A stretch of DNA of 6,041 nucleotides, taken from positions 822 through 6,862 of the forward strand of contig DMYC01000148.1 in NCBI GenBank assembly GCA_003482695.1, read 5' to 3'. The notes under the pieces were generated by a model that was not told the origin of the DNA, did not search any database, and saw only the letters and a list, made by a program, of their open reading frames with translations. This DNA comes from Clostridiales bacterium UBA8960 (lineage in GTDB: Bacteria > Bacillota > Clostridia > Peptostreptococcales > Acidaminobacteraceae). Positions 1-5,468 of this stretch are shown here, piece after piece. Within the stretch, counting starts at the first letter, position 1. Every line of letters begins with the position of its first letter. The position numbers were made by a program, and so were the translations under genes.

Positions 1-698
1 TCTTTCCATTTACCAATTTTCTTATATTGAAGCACCATATTCACAGGAAATGTGTTAAAGGCTACAAAATACGTACCGACGATGGCCCAAACAAACCAAG
101 GCACCATATCGAAATTTCCATTTCCAAACATATAAAGCAAAATAACAATCCATGGACCTATACCAGCGAGCGAACCCCAAATAAATGGCCCCCAATTGAC
201 TTTGCCTTTTTCTTTTCCAGAGTTCAGTTGTTCCATGACGAGACCAAATAAATTCATCGATGCATTAAGGATAAAGATAAGTAACAAAGATGCAATGTCA
301 TAGATGCCAAATAAAGTCGAAATTAAGACGATCATAATCGATGAGCTGAGTGCGTATTCAAACCATCGAAATTGATTGATGCCTTTTTCAAGATCCCTGT
401 TATATTGGTCGTTCAGTCGCTTTGGTATAGAGATAAGTGCATGTGCTACAGCTGAAATTAACAAGAATGATGCGACCATAATTCCGAATGGCAACTCAAA
501 CAAGATTTTTGATGCCGATTCAAGCGATTGAGTTTGTGTGTTGAATGCTAAGTAAAATTGGGTGATGCTCGGCTTAAATTCTGCGATGTTTTGGATGACA
601 GTTGTTGCAAGGAAGAGCATCATCAGTCCCTGAATGAGGTGAAGTCCACCCATAATGATATTAAACTTTCTTAGTTTTTTTGATGTGATTTCTTTCAT
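1..698 (-). CDS. Heliorhodopsin, C-terminus beyond window edge
   Basis: This is a seven-helix retinal protein of the heliorhodopsin family, a rhodopsin group with inverted membrane topology (N-terminus inside) and no settled physiological role. It reads open for 232 codons from ATG at 698 to the left edge. GGAGG at 709-705, six bases upstream, fixes the start. Six hydrophobic segments are visible, roughly residues 13-38, 63-92, 112-131, 133-156, 171-192 and 197-220. The diagnostic part is helix C/D: RWFEYALSSSIMIVLI at 111-126, then NASMNLFG at 145-152, closely matching heliorhodopsin 48C12 as I remember it. E114 corresponds to the Schiff-base counterion (E107 in 48C12), and H20 and H86 to its conserved histidines H23 and H80. 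Members are about 250-260 residues long, so about 20-30 residues, including the retinal lysine in helix G, fall outside. It follows the YdhG-like gene after 151 bases and probably has its own promoter. Confidence 0.92.
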   Translation of the reverse strand, partial: MKEITSKKLRKFNIIMGGLHLIQGLMMLFLATTVIQNIAEFKPSITQFYLAFNTQTQSLESASKILFELPFGIMVASFLLISAVAHALISIPKRLNDQYNRDLEKGINQFRWFEYALSSSIMIVLISTLFGIYDIASLLLIFILNASMNLFGLVMEQLNSGKEKGKVNWGPFIWGSLAGIGPWIVILLYMFGNGNFDMVPWFVWAIVGTYFVAFNTFPVNMVLQYKKIGKWK

Positions 699-750
699 TG
701 AAAACCTCCATTAGCACTTTATGAAATATTTTTTTCTTTTAGGTTTCTTA

Positions 751-787
751 ATTATCTCATATTTACCCCGAAGTTTTCCGAAATAAC
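751..787 (-). promoter_or_regulatory. Candidate heliorhodopsin promoter(s)
   Basis: Two overlapping candidates read toward the heliorhodopsin gene. One is an extended -10 (TGAGATAAT on the minus strand, 759-751) with a poor -35, consistent with sigmaA. The other is GTTATT (787-782), a 13-base spacer, then GGGTAA (768-763), which resembles the Bacillus sigmaB general-stress consensus (GTTTAA, 12-15 bases, GGGTAT). Both would leave a 5' untranslated region of roughly 45-60 bases. I cannot tell from sequence which is used, and readthrough from the gene upstream is also possible. Confidence 0.4.
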
Positions 788-803
788 ACATAATGTGATA
801 TTT
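781..803. promoter_or_regulatory. Palindromic operator-like site upstream of heliorhodopsin
   Basis: A 23-bp palindrome centred on 792 has a perfect core CACAT-A-ATGTG and outer arms AAATA/TATTT. Only the pair next to the core (786/798) is mismatched. It lies about 48 bases upstream of the start site predicted from the extended -10, and its downstream half overlaps the sigmaB-like -35 box. The symmetry and position suit a dimeric regulator. The one-base centre argues against an RNA hairpin as its main role. I do not recognise the regulator. Confidence 0.45.
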
Positions 804-849
804 ATTTTTATTTTTTTTAATGTGGAACTCTATTATTGGGGAAAATCTA

Positions 850-1260
850 CTAATGGTGGTTTTCAGTTTCAAAATTCCAAAGTGCAATTCTTATGATCAA
901 ATCAAGTGGTAAAATTTCATTGTTCAATATTTGAATGGCGCCTTTGCTTGTTTTATATGCCGTTAGCTCATCCGAGAAGTGTTCAATCGCTTTGTCACCT
1001 GGGTAAATGCCAATGTGATTCTTAAAGGCTGCAAAGTGAATAATGTTCTTTTTTGCTTTGTAAGTTGGCATTCGCCAAGATATGCGTTCTTCAGCATCTG
1101 GGAGTGCTGATCTCAAAGCGTTCCTAATCTCATGTAGCCTTGGCTGTACCGCTTCTGGTTGTTCTTCAATATAGAAATCAATCAAAGTTGGACTTTCACC
1201 ACAAAAATGGCTCTGATTAACGTTTTTGAATTCTCTTTGACACTTTGGACATACCCACAT
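850..1260 (-). CDS. Zinc-ribbon plus YdhG-like (DUF1801) protein
   Basis: A small soluble protein of 136 residues. Its N-terminus carries CPKC, then H and C (residues 4, 7, 18 and 20 from this start), which looks like a treble-clef or zinc-ribbon metal site. The rest is a DUF1801/YdhG-like domain, a frataxin-like fold. Its hallmarks are the central ALPDAEERISWRMPTY, then IIHFAAFKNHIGIYPG and YKTSKGAIQ. Related proteins have been proposed as iron chaperones, but no activity can be assigned here. The start was set at ATG 1260: AAAGGAG lies eight bases upstream, and the family typically begins with Met-Trp before CPKC. ATG at 1266 sits only two bases from the Shine-Dalgarno site, and TTG at 1278 would place that site inside the coding region. 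It is the last gene of the GNAT operon, 26 bases after the preceding stop. Confidence 0.85.
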   Translation of the reverse strand: MWVCPKCQREFKNVNQSHFCGESPTLIDFYIEEQPEAVQPRLHEIRNALRSALPDAEERISWRMPTYKAKKNIIHFAAFKNHIGIYPGDKAIEHFSDELTAYKTSKGAIQILNNEILPLDLIIRIALWNFETENHH

Positions 1261-1286
1261 ATTCATGTCTCCTTTCAAGCAAATAA

Positions 1287-1721
1287 TTACTCTAACGACA
1301 TCATAAAAAACACTTCACCTACACCGCCTTCGTTAATACCACTAAGAATACCACATTCTACGAAACCTTTTTTACGATGCCAAGTTTGTGGTGGCACTTC
1401 ATCTACTTGAGATGAACTAAGTAGCGTACCAAATCCGTTCATTTTTAAAAAATCAACCAAGTAATTCAGCATCAATGTTCCAATACCCTTTCCTCTAAAC
1501 TCTGTCTTCAGGATAATTAGACTGATGTAAGGTATTTTTGACCAAATGTATTCAAGCTTCAGAAAGCCTATGATTTCATCGCACCGCTCAGCTACGATAA
1601 TTTCATAAAGACCTATCTTACTCTCTAGAACCTCTTGCCTTGTATGGTGATCAAACTGCATAATGGCTTTCATATCATCAAGCTCAGCAAACCTGACGAC
1701 GATAGATATTTCACTGTTCAT
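1287..1721 (-). CDS. GNAT-family N-acetyltransferase
   Basis: A single-domain acetyltransferase of 144 residues that would transfer acetyl from acetyl-CoA to an amine of unknown identity. The acetyl-CoA pyrophosphate-binding motif A is clear as FRGKGIG (about residues 75-81), preceded by the beta-4 strand PYISLIILK. The WHRKKGF segment near the C-terminus is the usual motif-B position. The ATG at 1721 overlaps the upstream stop by one base (TGATG on the minus strand). GGAGG lies five bases before it, so translation is probably coupled to the fusion gene upstream. A TTG one codon earlier is possible, but only two bases from the Shine-Dalgarno site. The substrate cannot be inferred. Confidence 0.88.
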   Translation of the reverse strand: MNSEISIVVRFAELDDMKAIMQFDHHTRQEVLESKIGLYEIIVAERCDEIIGFLKLEYIWSKIPYISLIILKTEFRGKGIGTLMLNYLVDFLKMNGFGTLLSSSQVDEVPPQTWHRKKGFVECGILSGINEGGVGEVFFMMSLE

Positions 1722-3166
1722 CAAGTCCTCCTATATTCAAAGTAATCCAAAGTCTGCCCAAAAATTTCCTTTTCGCCTGCTTTTGCAAAATTAAGCTTCT
1801 CAAGTACATGTGAAGATTTATCGTTGCCTTGATAAGCGATGGCAACCAGTGATTTATCGTAAGTAAGCGCCAAGTAAAGCGGGATATATGCGCGACCGAT
1901 TTCAGTGGCATAGCCTTTACCCCAATAGTCCTTAGAAAAGGCGTAAAGGTATTCTGTGCGATCAAGATCCTTAAAAAAGCTCGTTCCAGCGTGTCCTATC
2001 AACTTATTGCTCTCCTTAAGCGCCACCGCATAAACACCATGCCCATCTTTCTCACTTTTGTCGTTGAAATAGCGCATCATCTTAAGCACTTGCTCGTCTG
2101 TTCGTTGCTTTCTGTCTCCCAGCCACTGATACACCGCTTCGTCTTGAAGCATTTCCTTATACGACTCAAAATCGGCTTCAATGAAAGGTCTTAAAATGAG
2201 TCTTTCGGTAACAATGATCGTGTTCATGACACGTCTATACTCGCCCGTCAGAAATATGGATTCGCGTCCGATTGCATTGACTTCATCCAGTAGTGCAAAT
2301 GATTTCGCTGGCTCACCATAATGCCATTCGCCCGAATCATCTTTAGTTCTAGTCTTCGTTCTCGTGAGGTCTGAGCGTTCAACCCTTAGCATGCCACTAC
2401 TCAGCTTCTCGCCTATGATCCTTAGGCCTTCGTTGATGACCTCATCAGCCTCTGACGATTTACGGTAGTTTTTCCATCGGGTCAAAAAGCTTAAGCCTCT
2501 TAACACATCATAGCTATAAAATCTCGGAAACTGAAGCATCATGAAATCTGGATCCATGAGCGCGCCATCTAGTCGATGAACCAGACGGTGCTTGATCAGA
2601 TATTCAGCCGCTTTATCCAAAAATGCCGCCTCCTCGTCAGAGAGTCCATCCACCTCAGCGCATGCCATAACGGCTTCGAAAACGGGTAAGCTCGAAGCAA
2701 TGGAGCTCTTGTGAGATTCTCTGTATGCGTCATCATAACAGTTTAGCCCTCCGTCAGGAAGCTGATAACGGATAAACCAAGGTCGTATCCAAGGCAAAAC
2801 TTCATCGACATCCGGACGCTTAGCTTTTAAGATTTGATACATATTTCCAAGCTGGCAATGGCAAGGGATACGCGTATATGGATCGATGTTTTCTGGTAGC
2901 TCATGTTCTTGGATGGGGAAAAATTGGAGATAGTGTTTACCCATCATGTCCATCACACATGTGACAACACTGTCTGGGATGAACTTTTCAAGCCCCATTT
3001 CATATAAAAGCGACATATGCCACCACGGCGTATCCCACTTGGGCCAATATGGATCGCTGTTTATGCTATCAATCGCCAAGTCGCTGTTTAGATACTCAAT
3101 GGATTCTATAAACGCTTTTTCAAGCTTACTTTCTCTTATGACGTCTGGAATTTGCACCGTACTCAT
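1721..3166 (-). CDS. Alpha/alpha-toroid (terpene cyclase/prenyltransferase-like) domain fused to GNAT acetyltransferase
   Basis: A 481-residue two-domain protein in one uninterrupted frame. Residues 1 to about 305 look like an alpha/alpha-toroid of the squalene-cyclase/prenyltransferase-like superfamily. Signs are a Trp-rich WPKWDTPWWHM (41-51), CHCQLGN (102-108) with two cysteines, QLPDGGLNCYDDAY (135-148) resembling a QW-type repeat, and helical repeats throughout. Residues 314-481 are a RimJ/RimL-type GNAT: TERLILRPF (320-328), motif A YWGKGYATE (414-422) and motif B N448 to LEKLNF. ATG 3166 has AAAGGAG six bases upstream. The internal Met314 has no Shine-Dalgarno site, so a real fusion is more likely than two genes. 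No DxDD cyclase acid motif is visible in the first domain, so enzymatic cyclisation is doubtful; substrate recognition is as likely. It begins 12 bases after the tandem GNAT gene. Confidence 0.85.
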   Translation of the reverse strand: MSTVQIPDVIRESKLEKAFIESIEYLNSDLAIDSINSDPYWPKWDTPWWHMSLLYEMGLEKFIPDSVVTCVMDMMGKHYLQFFPIQEHELPENIDPYTRIPCHCQLGNMYQILKAKRPDVDEVLPWIRPWFIRYQLPDGGLNCYDDAYRESHKSSIASSLPVFEAVMACAEVDGLSDEEAAFLDKAAEYLIKHRLVHRLDGALMDPDFMMLQFPRFYSYDVLRGLSFLTRWKNYRKSSEADEVINEGLRIIGEKLSSGMLRVERSDLTRTKTRTKDDSGEWHYGEPAKSFALLDEVNAIGRESIFLTGEYRRVMNTIIVTERLILRPFIEADFESYKEMLQDEAVYQWLGDRKQRTDEQVLKMMRYFNDKSEKDGHGVYAVALKESNKLIGHAGTSFFKDLDRTEYLYAFSKDYWGKGYATEIGRAYIPLYLALTYDKSLVAIAYQGNDKSSHVLEKLNFAKAGEKEIFGQTLDYFEYRRT

Positions 3167-3178
3167 AAATGGCTCCTT

Positions 3179-4225
3179 TCACTTCTCTATCTTCACTTTC
3201 CACACCATATGGTCACCACCCGGTCCCCAGTAATCCTTCATCAGGTAATAAGGCGCGCCATAAAGGTGCGTCCAAATCGGTTGGGCGGTTTTATAGCCAC
3301 TATCGATGCAAAACGCTGTCTCACCTAGTTCTATTAGCTTATCAGTAATCGCGGTCATCAGTCTTTTTCCAAGACCAATCCCTTGATATTCAGGCAAGAC
3401 GAAAACCGTTCCAACTTCCTGCAAAAGGTTAAGCGCTTCATCCTTACAGTCCTTGATGGTATCACTCACAGGCCCGTGTTCGATGATGCCTACGATATCG
3501 CCATGCAGTTTTGCCATCAAGAAGGTTCTCGCATCATCCGCGCCTTTTACATAAGCGTTCAGGTAACCTTTTTTTGTCTGAATCTCTTCATCTAGGCCAT
3601 CTTCAAAAGCCATCAAATCATTCTTGATCCAGTTGTCTTTCAAAACGGTTTCAATCAAATGGTCGATTTCAGCTTGATCTGATGGTGCTGGAGAAGCAAT
3701 CTCAATTTTGAAGTAGTCATCCTTTGTGAGTTCATAATCGATTGACGACTGCAGTTCGCCAAGTTGATCCTTCCAGTCGTTCACACGTATGCGAATCTCT
3801 TTGAAGCCCAGCTTGTTATAGACATGCTGTGCCCTATTGTTGCTTACATTTGTATCGAGGATGATTTTCTTATACCCTCTCACAAGGAACAAATGCTCTA
3901 TGAGCATCCTTAAAAACAGAGTGCCGTGTCCTTTCTCCCTTTGATCGGCCACACATATCTTAATACCGATTTCAGCGGTGGATTCGGAAATATTGTGGCA
4001 ACTCATCTCACCAACAGGGACACCATCGACTTCGATAATCAGCCTTCTGTATTTCTCATCCGAATCGTGCGACAGTTTCTCGACGATTTCCTCTTCAGTG
4101 ACACTTAAACCCTTAGGAAAACCTGCATGTGCCATGATGCGTCCATCTCGCCACCAGCTGCAAAGCAGTGATGCATCTAAGGCGGTCGCGTCTCTGATCG
4201 TTAGTCCCCTTTTTTGTATAAGCAT
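3179..4225 (-). CDS. Tandem two-domain GNAT acetyltransferase
   Basis: A 348-residue cytosolic protein with two acetyltransferase domains in series. Domain 1 (about 5-165) is RimJ/aminoglycoside-acetyltransferase-like: a WWRDGRIMAHAGFPKG segment (24-39), motif A QREKGHG (95-101) and motif B N126 through VYNKLGF (135-141). Domain 2 (about 173-348) has motif A LPEYQGIGLGKRLM (277-290) and a C-terminal PIWTHLYGAPYY segment. Both acetyl-CoA loops keep their glycines, so neither domain looks dead. ATG 4225 has GGAGG five bases upstream. It is the first gene of the operon. Its TGA stop lies immediately before the AAAGGAG of the next gene, which suggests coupled translation. Substrates are unknown; similarity of domain 1 to aminoglycoside acetyltransferases is too loose to call resistance. 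Confidence 0.88.
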   Translation of the reverse strand: MLIQKRGLTIRDATALDASLLCSWWRDGRIMAHAGFPKGLSVTEEEIVEKLSHDSDEKYRRLIIEVDGVPVGEMSCHNISESTAEIGIKICVADQREKGHGTLFLRMLIEHLFLVRGYKKIILDTNVSNNRAQHVYNKLGFKEIRIRVNDWKDQLGELQSSIDYELTKDDYFKIEIASPAPSDQAEIDHLIETVLKDNWIKNDLMAFEDGLDEEIQTKKGYLNAYVKGADDARTFLMAKLHGDIVGIIEHGPVSDTIKDCKDEALNLLQEVGTVFVLPEYQGIGLGKRLMTAITDKLIELGETAFCIDSGYKTAQPIWTHLYGAPYYLMKDYWGPGGDHMVWKVKIEK

Positions 4226-4256
4226 AGAAGCCTCCGTTCATTATTATATCAACATC

Positions 4257-4265
4257 ATTATAACA
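4257..4265 (-). promoter_or_regulatory. Extended -10 promoter of the GNAT operon
   Basis: On the minus strand this reads TGTTATAAT, a perfect TATAAT with the extended TGn element. There is no good -35 at 16-18 bases, which extended -10 promoters tolerate. Transcription would begin near 4250, about 25 bases before the ATG. A second TATAAT (4248-4243) is too close to the Shine-Dalgarno site to be as likely. Confidence 0.55.
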
Positions 4266-4326
4266 TGGTTGATTATCGATCATCTTATTAGTTTTGAATT
4301 TAACAAAAATGACACATCAACCACTC

Positions 4327-4388
4327 AAAAAAAGGCAAAAAAAAGGCACCATACTCCCAAGCAGTACTTGGCAAAATGTTACCTATCG
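4327..4388 (-). terminator. Probable intrinsic terminator after the DUF1328 gene
   Basis: Downstream of the DUF1328 stop, the minus strand has a hairpin CCAAG-TACTG-CTTGG (4371-4357). An outer partial pairing (GGTA near 4385 with TGCC at 4348-4345) directly abuts eight T residues (4344-4337), and GCC and seven more T follow. The inner stem is short and set back from the T tract, so strength is uncertain. Its position between two units that each have a promoter supports the call. Confidence 0.5.
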
Positions 4389-4430
4389 GGTTACTGTCAA
4401 CTTTATTACTTTGTTTGTACTTTATTCGCT

Positions 4431-4592
4431 TTACAACGTTTTCTTTCCTGAGACAAACGCGATGATAAAAATGATGAGAAAAACAAAGAACAAAATTTTT
4501 GCAATTCCTGTTGCTGCGCCTGCAATTCCACCAAAGCCTAAGAATCCGGCTATTAGAGCGATCACCAAAAAAATCAAAGAATATCTTAACAT
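4431..4592 (-). CDS. Small DUF1328 (YtjA-type) membrane protein
   Basis: A 53-residue protein with two hydrophobic helices (about 3-16 and 30-47) separated by a glycine/alanine-rich turn. The segment [20 protein letters not shown] (13-32) is the hallmark of the DUF1328/YtjA family of tiny inner-membrane proteins, which are usually 50-60 residues long. Their function is not established. The start is ATG 4592 with GGAGG seven bases upstream; the ATG at 4597 meets a stop after three codons. It begins 11 bases after the sortase-like stop, and its Shine-Dalgarno site overlaps that stop, so the two are probably co-transcribed. The basic tail GKKTL would lie in the cytosol under the positive-inside rule. 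Confidence 0.9.
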   Translation of the reverse strand: MLRYSLIFLVIALIAGFLGFGGIAGAATGIAKILFFVFLIIFIIAFVSGKKTL

Positions 4593-4603
4593 AACATGAC
4601 CTC

Positions 4604-5230
4604 CTATGGTTTAACAATGGCTTTGCTTTTAACGACCAACCATAATAATTGATCCTTATCACTTGTAACCATTGTTAAGGTAATATCGTAGTTCGTTTCT
4701 AGCTTTTCCAACGCTTCTGTATTAATCATTAATATTTCATATACAGAATAAATCAATGTTCTTCCAGATTGGTCAGTAAGCGATATTAAATCCCCAATTT
4801 CCAACAAATGCAGACTTCCAAAGTACGCATCTCCTGAATAGTTGTGACCCATGACGACAAAATTGCCGTTTTCATTCGGCTCAGGACCACTGAACTTATT
4901 GACTGAGATGTCAAGAAGCTCTGTACTCCACTCTGATAAAACACTTGTATATAACCCAGCTTTTTCAGAATGTATGATTGCTATCGCATTATATTGCAAA
5001 AATTGCTCTGATGACGGATTTTCATCGATAGCCATGGCACCTAAAGGTACGGCTTCATCAGCTTTAAGGATGACCTGATTAAGTCCTTCCTCTGCATTTC
5101 GAAACTGCAAATTCGCTTTGATACCACTCATATAAGTCAACCAAGCGTTGTTTATTGCAAACAGAAGAAGAACAAGACTAACAATGTACGCCAAAAACAT
5201 CAATTTTGACTTGTTAGAATTATTCATCAT
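4604..5230 (-). CDS. Membrane-anchored sortase-like protein with altered active site
   Basis: A 208-residue protein: a short basic N-terminus, one membrane helix (about 11-31), a linker, then a sortase beta-barrel domain (about 75-208). Sortases are cysteine transpeptidases that attach surface proteins to the cell wall. The domain is recognised by [13 protein letters not shown] (121-133) with the catalytic His129, [11 protein letters not shown] (137-147), and a final strand pair LTMVTS (185-190) and LVVK (198-201). In active enzymes the first of these ends in the catalytic Cys (LTLVTC) and Arg precedes the second. Here they read Ser190 (AGT) and Trp197 (TGG), each one base from Cys and Arg codons. 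It may be inactive or have changed chemistry. No LPXTG-type substrate is encoded in the window. A TGA lies directly before the ATG and no Shine-Dalgarno site is visible; initiation may depend on the leader ORF overlapping it by ATGA. ATG 5227 is an alternative start. Confidence 0.8.
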   Translation of the reverse strand: MMNNSNKSKLMFLAYIVSLVLLLFAINNAWLTYMSGIKANLQFRNAEEGLNQVILKADEAVPLGAMAIDENPSSEQFLQYNAIAIIHSEKAGLYTSVLSEWSTELLDISVNKFSGPEPNENGNFVVMGHNYSGDAYFGSLHLLEIGDLISLTDQSGRTLIYSVYEILMINTEALEKLETNYDITLTMVTSDKDQLLWLVVKSKAIVKP

Positions 5231-5283
5231 TCAAATTTGATACATACTGAACTAATTTGGCACTTCGTATCATAGAGCATCAT
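5227..5283 (-). CDS. Possible leader ORF coupled to the sortase-like gene
   Basis: An 18-codon ORF (17 residues if the second ATG at 5280 is used) follows AAAGGAG, whose GGAG is at 5288-5285. Its TGA overlaps the sortase-like ATG as ATGA. Since that gene has no Shine-Dalgarno site of its own, the likely job of this ORF is to deliver ribosomes by coupling. The peptide has two cysteines and no evident domain. A second frame starting at ATG 5273 also ends across the same start codon. Expression is an inference from signals alone. Confidence 0.4.
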   Translation of the reverse strand: MMLYDTKCQISSVCIKFE

Positions 5284-5337
5284 TCTCCTTTGACAGCAAT
5301 CCAAAATCGTTTTTATGCACAGTGTTCGTCTACTATC

Positions 5338-5366
5338 ATCATATTCTTATATTGACAATAAGTCAA
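5338..5366 (-). promoter_or_regulatory. SigmaA-type promoter of the sortase-like/DUF1328 unit
   Basis: The minus strand reads TTGACT (5366-5361), exactly 17 bases, then TATGAT (5343-5338). The start site would lie near 5331, giving about 100 bases before the sortase-like ATG and about 45 before the leader ORF. AT-rich sequence precedes the -35. This is the best-matched promoter in the window. Confidence 0.7.
5352..5366. promoter_or_regulatory. Inverted repeat over the -35 box
   Basis: TTGAC-N5-GTCAA is a perfect inverted repeat whose one arm is the -35 hexamer. A repressor dimer here would block the promoter, but arms of only five bases can occur by chance in AT-rich DNA. Nothing else clear is seen in the rest of the 5231-5468 gap beyond AT-rich sequence and a TTGTACAA palindrome (5395-5402). 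No terminator for the protease gene was found. Confidence 0.35.
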
Positions 5367-5468
5367 ACAATTATCCTAATAATAGCATGTGTTATTGTAC
5401 AACTATATGCATTTTGCTTTGCCCAAAAATGAAATTTGCGATGAAAAAGCGCCATTTATTCCTTTTTA

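Noticed and set aside
27..251. Plus-strand ORF of 74 codons
   Set aside because: It is antisense to the heliorhodopsin reading frame, has no domain and no Shine-Dalgarno site. The other plus-strand ORFs across the window are likewise shadows of minus-strand genes.
781..815. Palindrome plus T-rich stretch as an intrinsic terminator
   Set aside because: The T-rich side faces the plus strand, where no gene ends, and the stem is almost entirely A/T with a one-base centre. It fits an operator better.
1721..2227. Separate GNAT gene starting at the internal Met314 of the fusion
   Set aside because: No Shine-Dalgarno site precedes this ATG and the upstream domain has no stop, so one fused product is the simpler reading.
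4321..4430. Riboswitch upstream of the GNAT operon
   Set aside because: The structured stretch lies upstream of the predicted operon promoter near 4260 and shows no conserved riboswitch core I recognise. A terminator explains it.
4300..4662. Minus-strand ORF of 120 codons spanning the DUF1328 gene
   Set aside because: It is in a different frame from the recognisable DUF1328 product, overlaps the sortase-like C-terminus and runs through the terminator, and its composition (runs of Arg, Cys and Asn) is unlike a real protein.
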